64,000 bases of DNA from Enterobacter kobei (GCF_001729765.1 NZ_CP017181.1:1054001-1118000); one strand, 5' to 3'; numbered from the stretch's first letter, positions 27,640 through 40,897 are shown. Made by a program: numbers and translations. The notes: a model not told the origin generated them from the letters alone.

Positions 27640-29100
27640 ATGAATATACCGGGTGATGAATTTTATACTTTGCTCCATGCTGCACTGAAAAAGCGTGGGG
27701 ACGAGACACTCCAGCGGGCGCTCTATCTGGCTTTGCGAGAGGCCATCCTCAGCGGGAAACTTCAGTCCGGTAGCCAGCTATCCGGCTCGCGCACGCTGGC
27801 GCAGCAGCTCGCGGTTTCCCGGAACACCGTTAACGCGGCGCTGGATCAGCTCACGCTTGAAGGCTATTTGCTGCGTAACCGGCAGGGGACAAAGGTGGCA
27901 CACTTTGCGCATCGCGCACGCATCCGGACATTGCCGGCGCCTGAGGTTGTGCTGGCAAAACGGGTCACTCATCTGCCTGCGCCGGTGCAGCGTGATACTC
28001 CGGTCATGGCATTTACGCCGGGAACGCCCGCCATCAACTATTTCCCGTTGCCGCTGTGGCGGCGATTGTACGATCGCGTCTTGCGCGAGGAGGGGAACGC
28101 TCTGCTTGGGTATGGCGATCCGGCCGGAGAGCCGTCGCTTCGTGCGGCGATTGCTCGCCACCTCGCGCTCTCCCGGGGCATTGACTGCGACGCCAGCCAG
28201 ATAGTGATAACCGAAGGGGCGCTTGAAGGGGTTAATCTGTGCACGATACTGTTGAGCGAACCAGGCGATGTTGCCTGGGTAGAAAACCCCGGCTATGCCG
28301 GAGCCAAAAGTGCCTTTGTCAAAACCGGCCTGACAATGACGGGAATGCCGGTGGATGATGAGGGAATGTGCTGGGAAGGGCGGAATGCGCCTTCCCCCAC
28401 GCTGATTTTCACTTCGCCCTCGCATCAGTTCCCTTACGGAAGCGTGCTCAGCGCTCGGCGGAGGCTGGCGTTGCTGGAGCTGGCCCGACAGCACAACGCA
28501 TGGATCATTGAAGATGATTACGACAGCGAGTTCCGTTATGCCGGTGAGCCCGTACCGGCCATGCTGGGAATGGTGAATAACGCCCCTGTTGTGTATCTCG
28601 GAACCTTCAGCAAAACGTTGTTTCCGTCACTCAGAATGGGGTTTATGGTGCTACCGCCCGCACTGGCGAAGGCGGCACGCCCTGCCATTGGCTCGCTGCT
28701 GCGCGGCGGGCATCGTGCGGAGCAGCGCACCCTCGCGCTGTTCATTGAAGAAGGTCACTATGCCCGTCATCTTGCTGCCATGCGTCGGCTTTATCGTAAA
28801 CGTTACCGCCAGCTGCGCGAGGCGCTGAGCACAGCGCTTCACACCCCACACCGTATTCTTGCCGGAGAGGGCGGGATGCACCTGACGGTGACGATTGACG
28901 GTATTGATGACCAGAGGCTTGCGGAGAAGGCGAGGGCATTTCAGCTGGCACCCGCTGCGCTGAGCGGGTACTACCTGGAGGCGAAGCAGGGGCAAACCGG
29001 TCTGGTTTTAGGCTATGGCAATACCTCTGCTTCGCAGTTTGTGCCGGGTATCCGACGCCTGCAGGCGTTAATTACGCAGCAGCAGGGCGAGAAAGAGTAA
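27640..29100 (+). CDS. PdxR/MocR-family transcriptional regulator with aminotransferase-like domain
   Basis: The product is 486 residues from ATG 27640, with AAGGAG 7 bases upstream. The N-terminal GntR winged helix is about residues 20-88 ([45 protein letters not shown]). The fold-type I aminotransferase domain follows: [31 protein letters not shown], and the PLP lysine in [17 protein letters not shown]. The regulated pathway is unknown; divergence from the GNAT gene suggests that target. Its last 29 bases overlap the 3' end of convergent ylaC. E. coli has no gene here. Confidence 0.85.
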   Translation: MNIPGDEFYTLLHAALKKRGDETLQRALYLALREAILSGKLQSGSQLSGSRTLAQQLAVSRNTVNAALDQLTLEGYLLRNRQGTKVAHFAHRARIRTLPAPEVVLAKRVTHLPAPVQRDTPVMAFTPGTPAINYFPLPLWRRLYDRVLREEGNALLGYGDPAGEPSLRAAIARHLALSRGIDCDASQIVITEGALEGVNLCTILLSEPGDVAWVENPGYAGAKSAFVKTGLTMTGMPVDDEGMCWEGRNAPSPTLIFTSPSHQFPYGSVLSARRRLALLELARQHNAWIIEDDYDSEFRYAGEPVPAMLGMVNNAPVVYLGTFSKTLFPSLRMGFMVLPPALAKAARPAIGSLLRGGHRAEQRTLALFIEEGHYARHLAAMRRLYRKRYRQLREALSTALHTPHRILAGEGGMHLTVTIDGIDDQRLAEKARAFQLAPAALSGYYLEAKQGQTGLVLGYGNTSASQFVPGIRRLQALITQQQGEKE

Positions 29101-29539
29101 AGACATCATAGAAAGAGAGCTGACCTTTGGTGGAAACCATTTTTTGCAGCTTCTCTTTTTGCACGGTTTCAACGGCCGGAGAGTGCATGATGCTCTCGAT
29201 AAGCTCCGCAGGCACGAAACGCGTGTTGTACCATTCACCGTTGTAGCAGACCCGGAAATCGAGCACGTCGATATCTTCGTAACGGTAGCGGGGATTCACG
29301 TCGAAAAAGAAAAAAGCGTTAAAGACGACAAATAACACAACCAGTAGCCAGACGGAGTCCACCAGCGTTTCGGACTTCAGCATCACAATAAGCGTTGCCA
29401 GCCAGGCGGCATACATTGCGACAAACAGTCCGGGATGTTTGCGGATAAAGCTGATGCTAAAGCGCGGGCGATTATCGCGCTTTTCGCGGAGGTTAAGATC
29501 GTCGATGGTGGCGGTAAGCAGGCGCTGTATCTCGGTCAT
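29072..29539 (-). CDS. ylaC: YlaC, inner-membrane protein
   Basis: The product is 155 residues (156 in E. coli). Two central hydrophobic helices (about residues 39-56, [18 protein letters not shown], and 61-80, [17 protein letters not shown]) are flanked by soluble parts; the C-terminal domain carries [23 protein letters not shown]. Function is not established. It converges on the MocR-type regulator with a 29-base overlap, which reduces the space for a terminator. It is followed upstream by maa, in E. coli order. Confidence 0.9.
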   Translation of the reverse strand: MTEIQRLLTATIDDLNLREKRDNRPRFSISFIRKHPGLFVAMYAAWLATLIVMLKSETLVDSVWLLVVLFVVFNAFFFFDVNPRYRYEDIDVLDFRVCYNGEWYNTRFVPAELIESIMHSPAVETVQKEKLQKMVSTKGQLSFYDVFTLSRPAAA

Positions 29540-29657
29540 TTTTTGCCTTTATGCGTGTAGACAATACAGGGTGTCTGCCAATTTTAGGGGAGCCATCCCG
29601 CTGAAAAAAGTAACAGTCAGGCGCTAAAAGACCATAACAGTTGACTCCCCCGGGATC

Positions 29658-30209
29658 TTACAGCGTTTTGATGATCTTCGCCGGGTTACCCCCAACGACG
29701 ACATTAGACGGGACGTCTTTCGTCACGACGGCACCGGAAGCGACGACCACGTTGTCACCCAGGGTAACGCCTGGGTTAATGACCGCCCGTCCGCCAATCC
29801 AGACATTATTGCCAATAGTGACGGGCTTACCAAACTCGACGCCGCTATTACGTTCCTCCGCATCCAGGGGATGGGTTGCTGTATAAATATGAACACCCGG
29901 CGCGAGCATACAGTTATCGCCGATATGAACAGGACACACATCCAGCATCACGCAATCGAAGTTCGCGTAAAAGTTTTTGCCCAGATAAATGTTATATCCA
30001 TAGTCACAGCGGAAACTCGGCTCAATATAAGCCCCTTCACTTTGCCCCAGCAGTTCCGCCAGAATGGTCTGGCGTTCTGTTTTTTCATCAGGCGCAGTGT
30101 GGTTATAGCGATGGATGAGATGGCGTGCCCGCAGTCTGTCGGCGCGTAGTGTCTCATCACCCGGGCGGTAATGTTCACCTGAAATCATCTTCTGTTTTTC
30201 AATGCTCAT
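29658..30209 (-). CDS. maa: Maa, maltose O-acetyltransferase
   Basis: The product is 183 residues from [21 protein letters not shown], the E. coli length; the open frame reaching 30356 lies in upstream noncoding sequence. An N-terminal Mac helix region precedes a left-handed beta-helix of hexapeptide repeats ([54 protein letters not shown]). The catalytic His is in TATHPLD. It acetylates maltose and glucose with acetyl-CoA in the cytosol. The 209 bases up to hha hold no gene. Confidence 0.94.
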   Translation of the reverse strand: MSIEKQKMISGEHYRPGDETLRADRLRARHLIHRYNHTAPDEKTERQTILAELLGQSEGAYIEPSFRCDYGYNIYLGKNFYANFDCVMLDVCPVHIGDNCMLAPGVHIYTATHPLDAEERNSGVEFGKPVTIGNNVWIGGRAVINPGVTLGDNVVVASGAVVTKDVPSNVVVGGNPAKIIKTL

Positions 30210-30418
30210 CGTAAACCTCTCTGGATGTGATTCCTGAAGGGTAATCGCAACTGGCCAGGAGGGGAACGTTCCCGAAAAGCCGATGTGAGCAGAGTCACAA
30301 CATTGTTGCTGATGAGCGCGTTTAACACGGAGACCTGGCTTTCGCACAGGGAGCATAACGGGACAGGTGAATACAGCTTAGAACGTGGCGTAGAACCTCT
30401 ACAGACACACTTCAAAGA

Positions 30419-30637
30419 TCAACGTACAAATTTCCACACGGATGTGGGAATTTTGTCATATAACTTATTCATCGTTAGCTCAGCGAGGCGATGGTCAGCA
30501 GCTGAATAAAATACCGCCAGTTCATTATCAGAAAGCTCGTATTTATTCTTTTCAATGACGCGTTCGAGGGTGTCAATTGACTGACAACGGCGTAAGCGCA
30601 TCAAATAATCGACCTTTGTGAGTGGTTTTTCAGACAT
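30419..30637 (-). CDS. hha: Hha, H-NS-associated modulator
   Basis: The product is 72 residues and nearly identical to E. coli Hha ([36 protein letters not shown]). It is all-helical and lacks its own DNA-binding domain. It binds the N-terminal domain of H-NS/StpA and sharpens silencing of horizontally acquired and virulence genes. Hha is described as the toxic partner neutralised by TomB. It lies 27 bases downstream of tomB in one operon. Confidence 0.97.
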   Translation of the reverse strand: MSEKPLTKVDYLMRLRRCQSIDTLERVIEKNKYELSDNELAVFYSAADHRLAELTMNKLYDKIPTSVWKFVR

Positions 30638-30664
30638 AAATTCACCTTAGTAATTGTAATAATT

Positions 30665-31039
30665 TTAACAGGAAAGGCTAACGGGGTTAGCTCTGCTCAC
30701 GTTGACGAAACAGCGGAATAGTCGGTTTCCCGATTTGCGCCATTTTTGCAAATCTTGCGCGTTAATGCCGTAACTACTGAACAACATAAAGGTGTCGTCC
30801 AGGTATTCATCAATTTGCTCAATGAGCTTATTATCTTCATTGTACTTAATTTTATAATTAAGTGCGAAGGTAGCGATATGCTCTATAAGCTCGTTCAACT
30901 GTAAATTGATGGCAGACGTTGGATCGTTTACCCAGCCATGGTTACTTTCATCAAGATTGGCAAGGCAGTCATGGTACAAGGATTCGCAGAGAAATTTCAA
31001 CTGCGCGATATCATGCCGTTTTGGCGAGTACTCGTCCAT
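30665..31039 (-). CDS. tomB: TomB, Hha toxicity modulator
   Basis: The product is 124 residues, the E. coli length. It starts MDEYSPKRHDIAQLKFLCESLYHDCL; the frame extends 11 codons further without a better start. It is acidic and helical, and conserved Cys residues are visible (Cys18, Cys25, and Cys in LFRCF). TomB counteracts Hha, by oxygen-dependent oxidation of an Hha cysteine in one model, and affects biofilm formation. It is the first gene of tomB-hha. The long 511-base region upstream likely carries the promoter and regulatory sites. Confidence 0.95.
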   Translation of the reverse strand: MDEYSPKRHDIAQLKFLCESLYHDCLANLDESNHGWVNDPTSAINLQLNELIEHIATFALNYKIKYNEDNKLIEQIDEYLDDTFMLFSSYGINAQDLQKWRKSGNRLFRCFVNVSRANPVSLSC

Positions 31040-31352
31040 AGCGCATCCCCTTCTGAGTGATTTATTACTCACCGAACATCATTGTCGGGATGGATACAAC
31101 TGACTTAGCTACATGAGTGCTGTGTTCCTGATAACCTAACTATAAGCCACTCCTGTCTGGATTTCACCGCGCTATTACGAAAAATTACAAATAAAACCGC
31201 AGGCTGCGAGACTCTACGCAAATGTTCATCCGGAACGGAACATTTTTATCCAGATTAACGCTTGTTTTGTTAGCTTCCTTACGTTTCATTAGCTTAGGTT
31301 TGCGCCTGAAGAAAAAGTTCAAATCCGGAGTTCTGTTTTTCCGAACTTTTAA

Positions 31353-31368
31353 TTAGGAATATTCCTAA
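31353..31368. promoter_or_regulatory. Perfect palindrome resembling an RcsAB box
   Basis: TTAGGAATATTCCTAA is a perfect 16-bp palindrome. Its core TAGGAATATTCCTA differs at one base from the RcsAB consensus TAAGAATATTCCTA. It is 314 bases upstream of the tomB start. Confidence 0.45.
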
Positions 31369-31507
31369 CCCTCTGACCGAAGAAATGAATTTAAAAAAAT
31401 CCTGTATTCTCGGATTACGTTATCCGTTATTTATGATATGTCCTGTTACGCTGGCAGAAAATAAATAAAACCACAATAAGCGTATTTTATGATTTTTTCT
31501 TAAAATG

Positions 31508-31533
31508 AAAAAGGCCGCTAATGCGGCCTTTTT
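31508..31533. terminator. Bidirectional-type terminator after acrB
   Basis: AAAAAGGCCGC and GCGGCCTTTTT flank a four-base loop, with A and T runs suitable for both strands. It lies just past the acrB stop. Confidence 0.9.
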
Positions 31534-31550
31534 ATGATGTGAAACCGGTA

Positions 31551-34700
<3,150 letters not shown>

Positions 34701-34719
34701 TTAACGGCTCCTGTTTAAG

Positions 34720-35913
34720 TTAAGACTTGGTTTGTTCTGACTGGTCAGCGGCCGAAGCAGATTGTTTATCGTCAGATTTCACTTCCTGTGCTTTGACCTG
34801 CGCACCAGGACGAACTTTTTGCAAACCAGTAACAATCACGCGATCGCCATCTTTCAGACCTTCCGTCACCAGCCATTTATCGCCAATCGCCTGAGTGGCG
34901 GTAATGTTGCGCATTTCGACTTTGTCATCCGCCCCGACAACCAGCGCGCTCGCATCGCCACGTGGCGTACGGGTCACACCCTGCTGTGGAACCAGAAGTG
35001 CGGTTGGATTGGTGCCTTCTTCCAGACGCGCGCGAACGAACATACCTGGCAGCAGATTTTTGTCAGGGTTCGGGAAAATCGCCCGTAAGGTGATGGAACC
35101 GGTAGTCTGGTCGACCGTCACATCGGAGAACTCCAGAGTCCCTTCCTGCGGGAACTTGATACCGTCGTTGGTCACTAGCTCCACTTTGGCTTTGCCGTTT
35201 TCCTGTTTCAGGGTGCCGTTAGCCAGCTCCTGTTTCAGGCGCAGGAAATCATTGCTGGACTGGGTTACGTCAACGTAGATCGGATCAAGCTGCTGCACGG
35301 TAGCCAGCGCAGTGGTTTGTCCGTTCTGTACCAGCGCCCCTTCCGTGACGGAAGATTTACCAATACGACCGCTGATAGGGGAGGTCACTTTGGTATAGGC
35401 CAGATTAATACGTGCGGTTTCGACGGCCGCTTTGGCGGCCACCACGGCGGCGTTAGCCTGCTGGGCATCGGCCAGAGCGGTATCATAATCCTGTTGACTG
35501 ATGTACTTCGTACCGAGCAGTTTTTGATAACGGTTCAGCGTCAGCTGGGCGATTTTGGCGGCGGCTTGCGCTTTTGCCAGGTCGCCTTTGGCGCTTTCAT
35601 AAGAGGCCTGATAGGTCGCGGGATCAATCTGATACAGAGACTCACCGGCTTTCACATCACCGCCTTCGGTAAAGTTACGTTTCAGGATAATGCCACTCAC
35701 CTGAGGGCGAACTTCCGCAATGCGATAGGCATTGGTACGGCCAGGTAATTCGGTGGTGATCTGCAGAGGTTCAGATTTGAGTGTCACTACGCCGACTTCT
35801 GGCGCCTGCTGAGCTCCTTGTTGAGCTGGTTTGTCGTCACATCCTGTTAGCGCTAAGCTGCCTGAGAGCATCAGAACGACCGCCAGAGGCGTTAACCCTC
35901 TGTTTTTGTTCAT
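34720..35913 (-). CDS. acrA: AcrA, periplasmic adaptor lipoprotein
   Basis: The product is 397 residues, the E. coli length. A signal peptide ends at the lipobox LTGC with Cys25. It is followed by the membrane-proximal and beta-barrel parts, a biotinyl-lipoyl domain and an alpha-helical hairpin (ATYQASYESAKGDLAKAQAAAKIAQLTLNRYQKL). It bridges AcrB and TolC. The start at 35913 fits the family; the frame is open further to 35964. The acrR-acrA divergent region contains the AcrR operator. Confidence 0.98.
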   Translation of the reverse strand: MNKNRGLTPLAVVLMLSGSLALTGCDDKPAQQGAQQAPEVGVVTLKSEPLQITTELPGRTNAYRIAEVRPQVSGIILKRNFTEGGDVKAGESLYQIDPATYQASYESAKGDLAKAQAAAKIAQLTLNRYQKLLGTKYISQQDYDTALADAQQANAAVVAAKAAVETARINLAYTKVTSPISGRIGKSSVTEGALVQNGQTTALATVQQLDPIYVDVTQSSNDFLRLKQELANGTLKQENGKAKVELVTNDGIKFPQEGTLEFSDVTVDQTTGSITLRAIFPNPDKNLLPGMFVRARLEEGTNPTALLVPQQGVTRTPRGDASALVVGADDKVEMRNITATQAIGDKWLVTEGLKDGDRVIVTGLQKVRPGAQVKAQEVKSDDKQSASAADQSEQTKS

Positions 35914-36002
35914 ATGTAAACCTCGAGTGTCCGATTTCAAATTGATCAATGGTCCTGAGTCCAAAAACCCATTGCTGCGTTTATATTATCGTCATGCTAT
36001 GG

Positions 36003-36026
36003 TACATACATTCACAAATGTATGTA
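36003..36026. promoter_or_regulatory. AcrR operator between acrA and acrR
   Basis: TACATACATT and AATGTATGTA are perfect inverted arms around CACA, the same 24-bp operator layout as E. coli acrRA. It lies 29 bases upstream of acrR and 90 bases from acrA. Confidence 0.9.
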
Positions 36027-36054
36027 AATCTGACTCCTGTAAATTCACTCACCT

Positions 36055-36708
36055 ATGGCACGAAAAACTAAACAACAAGCGCTGGAAACCCGACAACATA
36101 TCCTTGATGTGGCAATACGTTTGTTCTCTCAGCAGGGTGTTTCATCAACCTCGTTGGCACAAATTGCTCAGGCTGCTGGCGTGACTCGGGGTGCGATTTA
36201 CTGGCATTTTAAAGATAAGTCAGATCTGTTCAGTGAAATCTGGGAGCTTTCAGAGTCCAGCATTAGCGATCTTGAGAGTGAGTATCGGGCAAAATTCCCT
36301 GACGATCCACTCTCAGTATTAAGAGAGATATTAGTATATATCCTTGAAGCTACGGTAGTTGAAGAACGTCGCAGATTAATGATGGAAATTATTTTTCATA
36401 AATGCGAGTTCGTGGGCGAGATGGCGGTGGTGCAGCAGGCGCAGCGTAGTTTGTGCCTGGAGAGCTATGACCGCATTGAACAAACGCTCACCCAGTGTAT
36501 GCAGGCGAAGCTGTTACCGGCTAATTTACTGACTCGTCGGGCGGCTATCCTGATGCGCAGCTATATTTCGGGCCTGATGGAAAACTGGCTTTTTGCGCCG
36601 GACTCCTTTGACCTCAAGCAGGAAGCACGCAGCTACGTCGCGATTTTACTGGAAATGTGTCAGTTCTGCCCGACGCTGCGCAGCGATTCCCCTTCGTTAC
36701 CCGCCTGA
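36055..36708 (+). CDS. acrR: AcrR, TetR-family repressor of acrAB
   Basis: The product is 217 residues (215 in E. coli). The N-terminal TetR helix-turn-helix is at about residues 10-56 ([46 protein letters not shown]). The C-terminal helical domain binds dyes, bile salts and antibiotics and releases DNA. It represses acrAB and itself through the 24-bp operator. The gene is intact, with no frameshift or IS element of the kind seen in efflux-overproducing isolates. Confidence 0.97.
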   Translation: MARKTKQQALETRQHILDVAIRLFSQQGVSSTSLAQIAQAAGVTRGAIYWHFKDKSDLFSEIWELSESSISDLESEYRAKFPDDPLSVLREILVYILEATVVEERRRLMMEIIFHKCEFVGEMAVVQQAQRSLCLESYDRIEQTLTQCMQAKLLPANLLTRRAAILMRSYISGLMENWLFAPDSFDLKQEARSYVAILLEMCQFCPTLRSDSPSLPA

Positions 36709-36820
36709 GCCATTCCAGGATTTATCTTAGAGGATAACGTTCACGCTATTCTGCTTCAGACGAGCGTGATATTCTTCACGCCGGACTATTTTCGGTCATC
36801 TGCTGACATCATTCACAACT

Positions 36821-39800
36821 ATGCTGCCCATCAATCGCTCGCAACATCCTGTTTTTGCATTGCTCTTTGCTATGCTGTTTTTCTTCTCCACCGGACCGCT
36901 TTCGTGGGCCCGCGCAGATAACAGTACGGATATCCCCTCACGCAGTGATGTTCAGTCGCAACTCGATACCCTGAACAAACAAAAAGAGCTCTCTCCGCAG
37001 GAGAAACTCACCCAGCAGGATCTGACAGAGACGCTGGAAAACATTGATAAAATTGAGCGCGTTAAAGCAGAAACCACCCAGCTTCGTCAGAAGGTGGCGC
37101 AGGCGCCTGAGAACATGCGCAAGGCCACGGAAGCGCTGAATGCGCTGAGTGACGTCGATAACGACGACGAAACGCGTAAGACGCTCGCCACGCTTTCTTT
37201 GCGTCAGCTGGAGTCGCGCGTTGCCCAATTGCTCGACGATCTGCAAACCGCGCAGTCCGACCTCGCGACCTACAACAGTCAGCTCGTCTCTCTGCAAACC
37301 CAGCCCGAGCGCGTGCAAAATGCGATGTATACCGCGTCTCAGCAGCTGCAACAGATCCGCAACCGCCTGAACGGTACGACGGTGGGGGAAGGGACGCTTC
37401 GCCCAACGCAGCAAACTCTGCTACTGGTTCAGCAGTCATTACTCAATGCGCAAATTGAACAGCAGCGTAAAAGCCTGGAAGGGAATACGGTGCTGCAGGA
37501 CACGCTCCAGAAACAGCGTGATTACGTCACGGCGAATATTAATCGTCTGGAACACCAGCTTCAGCTGCTGCAGGAAGCGGTAAACAGTAAGCGTCTGACC
37601 CTGACGGAAAAAACGGCCCAGGAGGCGGTATCGCCGGACGAAACAGCCCGTATTCAGGCCAATCCGCTGGTGAAACAGGAGCTTGAGGCTAACCATCAGC
37701 TGAGTCAGCGTCTGATTCTGGCGACGGAAAACGGCAACTCGCTGGTTCAGCAAAACATTAAAGTGAAAAACTGGCTGGATCGGGCGCTGCAGGCGGAACG
37801 CAACATCAAAGAACAGATCGCGGTCCTGAAAGGTAGCCTCCTGCTGTCGCGTATTCTCTACCAGCAGCAGCAGACGCTGCCGTCCGCCGACGAGCTGGAA
37901 GACATGACTAACCGCATTGCGGATTTGCGTCTGGAACAATTTGACGTGAATCAGCAGCGTGATGCCCTTTTCCAGAGCGATAACTTCGTCGCCAAAATTG
38001 AAGAGGGTCATTCCAGCGACGTGAACCCGGAAGTGCATGACGCGCTGCTCCAGGTCGTCGATATGCGCCGTGAGCTATTGGATCAGCTCAACAAACAGCT
38101 GGGCAACCAGCTGATGATGGCCATCAACCTGCAGATCAACCAGCAGCAGCTGGTCAGCGTTTCCAAAAGCCTGCAGGAGATTTTGACGCAGCAAATTTTC
38201 TGGGTGAACAGCAACAAGCCGATGGACTGGGACTGGGTGAAGTCCTTCCCTGAGCAGCTGAAAACGCAGATCAAGAGCATGAAAATCACCGTGAACTGGG
38301 AGAAAGCCTGGCCTGCGGTAATGATTGCTTTCCTGGCGGGATTACCCCTGCTGCTGATTGCCGGTCTGATTCGCTGGCGTTTGAAATGGCTTAAACAGTA
38401 CCAGGCGAAGCTGGCCTCGGAAGTGGGGCAACTGCGCAACGACAGCCAGCTCCATACGCCAAAAGCGATTCTGATCGACCTTATTCGCGCTCTGCCGGTG
38501 TGCCTGATTATTCTGGCGGTAGGCCTGATTCTGCTCACCATGCAGCTTAACGTCAGCGATCTGCTGTGGGCATTCAGCAAAAAACTGGCGCTGTTCTGGC
38601 TGGTGTTTGGCCTGTGCTGGAAGGTCCTGGAAAAAGACGGCGTTGCGGTCCGTCATTTCAACATGCCTGCCCAACTGACCAGCCACTGGCGTCGTCAGAT
38701 TGTGCGTGTCAGCCTGGCGCTGCTGCCGCTTCACTTCTGGTCGGTTGTTTCTGAACTGTCTCCGCTGCATCTGATGGATGATGTGCTGGGTCAGCTGGTG
38801 ATTATGCTGAACCTGCTGCTGATTGCCATCCTCATGTGGCCGATGTGCCGCGATAGCTGGCGTGATAAAGAATCCCACAATATTCGTCTGGCCACCGTGA
38901 CGGTACTGGCGATCATTCCGCTGGCGCTGATGGTGCTCACGGCGACGGGCTACTTCTATACCACGCTGCGTCTGTCCGGGCGTTGGATCGAAACGGTCTA
39001 TCTGGTGATCGTCTGGAATCTGCTCTATCAAACCGTACTGCGCGGGTTAAGCGTCGCGGCTCGCCGTATTGCTTACCGTCGTGCCATCGCGCGTCGTCAG
39101 CATCAGGTGAAAGAGGGCGCCGAAGGTGCGGAGCCACAGGAAGAACCGACCATCGCGCTGGAGCAGGTCAACCAGCAGACGCTGCGTATCACTATGCTGG
39201 TGATGATCGCGCTGTTTGCGGTGATGTTCTGGGCTATCTGGTCTGATTTAATTACCGTTTTCGCCTACCTCGACAGCATCACCCTCTGGCAGTACAACGG
39301 CACCGAAGCTGGCGCTGCGGTGATGAAAAGCGTCACCATGGGCAGCCTGCTGTTTGCGCTGGTGTCGTCGGTGGTAGCCTGGGCGCTGATTCGCAACCTG
39401 CCGGGTCTGCTGGAAGTGCTGGTCCTCTCGCGGCTGAACCTGCGTCAGGGGGCGTCGTACGCTATCACTACGATCCTGAACTACGTCATTATTATTGTCG
39501 GGGCGATGACGGTATTCGGCTCGCTGGGCGTCTCGTGGGATAAACTCCAGTGGCTGGCGGCCGCCCTCTCGGTAGGTCTGGGTTTTGGCCTGCAGGAGAT
39601 CTTCGGTAACTTTGTCTCCGGTCTGATCATCCTGTTCGAACGTCCGGTGCGAATTGGCGATACCGTCACCATCGGGACGTTCTCCGGTACGGTCAGCAAG
39701 ATCCGCATTCGTGCCACCACGATTACCGATTTCGATCGCAAAGAGGTGATCATCCCGAACAAGGCGTTCGTGACCGAGCGTCTGATCAACTGGTCGCTCT

Positions 39801-40168
39801 CTGATACGGTGACGCGCGTGGTGATCCGCCTGGGCGTAGCCTATGGATCGGATCTGGAGAAGGTGAAAGAGGTGCTGCTGAAGGCAGCCTCAGAACATCC
39901 GAAAGTGATGCACGATCCGGCTCCGGCGGTGTTCTTCACCACCTTCGGGCCAAGCACGCTGGATCATGAACTGCGTTTATACGTGCGTGAACTGCGTGAC
40001 CGTAGCTACACGGTAGATGAGCTTAACCGGTCTATCGATCGCCTGTGCCGTGAAAACGATATTAATATCGCCTTCAACCAGCTTGAAGTTCACCTGCGTA
40101 ACGAAAAAGGTGATGAGCATACGGAAGTGAAGCGCGACATTAAAGGTGACGATCCCACTCCGGCTTAA
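36821..40168 (+). CDS. mscK: MscK, potassium-dependent mechanosensitive channel
   Basis: The product is 1115 residues (1120 in E. coli). A signal peptide (about 1-32) is followed by a long periplasmic coiled-coil domain (about 40-460, rich in Gln and Leu), then about eleven membrane helices. The MscS-like pore (GASYAITTILNYVIIIVGAMTVFGSLGVSWDKLQWLAAALSVGLGFG, in sections) and a cytosolic beta domain (RPVRIGDTVTIGTFSGTVSKIRIRATTITDFDRKEVIIPNKAF) complete it. It opens on membrane tension, dependent on external K+. Its stop is one base from the stop of convergent ybaM. Confidence 0.95.
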   Translation: MLPINRSQHPVFALLFAMLFFFSTGPLSWARADNSTDIPSRSDVQSQLDTLNKQKELSPQEKLTQQDLTETLENIDKIERVKAETTQLRQKVAQAPENMRKATEALNALSDVDNDDETRKTLATLSLRQLESRVAQLLDDLQTAQSDLATYNSQLVSLQTQPERVQNAMYTASQQLQQIRNRLNGTTVGEGTLRPTQQTLLLVQQSLLNAQIEQQRKSLEGNTVLQDTLQKQRDYVTANINRLEHQLQLLQEAVNSKRLTLTEKTAQEAVSPDETARIQANPLVKQELEANHQLSQRLILATENGNSLVQQNIKVKNWLDRALQAERNIKEQIAVLKGSLLLSRILYQQQQTLPSADELEDMTNRIADLRLEQFDVNQQRDALFQSDNFVAKIEEGHSSDVNPEVHDALLQVVDMRRELLDQLNKQLGNQLMMAINLQINQQQLVSVSKSLQEILTQQIFWVNSNKPMDWDWVKSFPEQLKTQIKSMKITVNWEKAWPAVMIAFLAGLPLLLIAGLIRWRLKWLKQYQAKLASEVGQLRNDSQLHTPKAILIDLIRALPVCLIILAVGLILLTMQLNVSDLLWAFSKKLALFWLVFGLCWKVLEKDGVAVRHFNMPAQLTSHWRRQIVRVSLALLPLHFWSVVSELSPLHLMDDVLGQLVIMLNLLLIAILMWPMCRDSWRDKESHNIRLATVTVLAIIPLALMVLTATGYFYTTLRLSGRWIETVYLVIVWNLLYQTVLRGLSVAARRIAYRRAIARRQHQVKEGAEGAEPQEEPTIALEQVNQQTLRITMLVMIALFAVMFWAIWSDLITVFAYLDSITLWQYNGTEAGAAVMKSVTMGSLLFALVSSVVAWALIRNLPGLLEVLVLSRLNLRQGASYAITTILNYVIIIVGAMTVFGSLGVSWDKLQWLAAALSVGLGFGLQEIFGNFVSGLIILFERPVRIGDTVTIGTFSGTVSKIRIRATTITDFDRKEVIIPNKAFVTERLINWSLSDTVTRVVIRLGVAYGSDLEKVKEVLLKAASEHPKVMHDPAPAVFFTTFGPSTLDHELRLYVRELRDRSYTVDELNRSIDRLCRENDINIAFNQLEVHLRNEKGDEHTEVKRDIKGDDPTPA

Positions 40169-40169
40169 T

Positions 40170-40355
40170 CTATTTTCCCTCTCCCTGTGGGAGAGGGGTA
40201 GGGTGAGGGCTACTGGCCTTCACCTTTCCTTCGAAATCCCGCTGCACAATCTCCAGCGCTTTCAGCACCGTTTCGGCGGGAATATCATGATTCTCCAGCA
40301 GCATAATTAAATCGACGGCCAGCTTGACCTCATCGGGTGCATTTTCCAGTGACAT
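40170..40355 (-). CDS. ybaM: YbaM, small protein with repeat-derived C terminus
   Basis: The product is 61 residues (53 in E. coli). Residues 1-45 match YbaM ([21 protein letters not shown]...[11 protein letters not shown]). The last 16 residues, [16 protein letters not shown], are encoded by the REP-like repeat at 40177-40218, so the original 3' end has been replaced. Function is unknown; E. coli YbaM is an uncharacterised DUF2496 protein. It lies 14 bases downstream of priC and is probably co-transcribed. Confidence 0.88.
   Translation of the reverse strand: MSLENAPDEVKLAVDLIMLLENHDIPAETVLKALEIVQRDFEGKVKASSPHPTPLPQGEGK
40177..40218. repeat. REP-like palindromic repeat, copy 2, inside ybaM
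   Basis: CCCTCTCCC-TGT-GGGAGAGGG then TAGGGTGAGGGCTACTGGCC. It lies within the 3' end of the ybaM reading frame, 9 bases after the mscK stop. Confidence 0.85.
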
Positions 40356-40369
40356 GGGTGTGGCTCCTG

Positions 40370-40897
40370 TTAGCGGGTCAAACGTTCAATGACGCGTTCA
40401 ATCTCATCCAGCGCCTGACGGCAGCGCACAATGCGGCCTTCCAGGGCGCTAATCTCGCGCATCAATAATTGTTGTTCTTCCAGCGTTTCGCTGTTATTCA
40501 GCCGCACTTCGCGCTCACGTTTCATCTCAAACAGTCGGCGTTCAAACTCCTGATTCTCCAGCCGCTTGCGCTGCCATTTGCCGAGTCCGGGCGAGCCGCT
40601 GTCCCAGGCGCGTAGCGGCCAGGCGGCAATTTCGCGATGCAGGGCGGTGATTTGCTCAGTGAGATGCTCTGCAAGCCACGCCACCTGTTCCTGCTGTTCA
40701 CTTTCAACCGCATGGCAAAGCTCGTCAAGGCGGGTCTGCGCCTCAGCCAGGTAATCCTGAATGACCGTACTGCGGGTACGAAAAAGCTGCCGATCAAAGC
40801 GCGGCTTCAGCGTGGCGTGCCCCAGCAGAGGGGTGGCCTCTGCTCGCAGGGTGGTCAACTGTTTTTGCAGCGTCTCCAGAAGCAAGGCTGTTTTCAA
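40370..40897 (-). CDS. priC: PriC, primosomal replication protein N''
   Basis: The product is 175 residues, the E. coli length. It is helical and rich in Arg, Gln, Glu and Leu ([58 protein letters not shown]). PriC reloads DnaB helicase at stalled forks, especially those with gaps in the leading strand, by remodelling SSB. It is divergent from ybaN and is followed by ybaM on the same strand. Confidence 0.94.
   Translation of the reverse strand: MKTALLLETLQKQLTTLRAEATPLLGHATLKPRFDRQLFRTRSTVIQDYLAEAQTRLDELCHAVESEQQEQVAWLAEHLTEQITALHREIAAWPLRAWDSGSPGLGKWQRKRLENQEFERRLFEMKREREVRLNNSETLEEQQLLMREISALEGRIVRCRQALDEIERVIERLTR

Larger units (their letters stand above)
31040..31550. other. 511-base intergenic region between tomB and acrB
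   Basis: No gene was seen. It is AT-rich. It contains the tomB 5' region, a 16-bp palindrome at 31353-31368 that resembles an RcsAB box, and the acrB terminator at 31508-31533. Long poly-A/T stretches near 31380-31500 fit H-NS-type curved DNA. Confidence 0.6.

Noticed and set aside
36741..36769. TCACGCT/AGCGTGA inverted repeat after acrR
   Set aside because: The loop is 15 bases and no T run follows; not strong enough for a terminator call.
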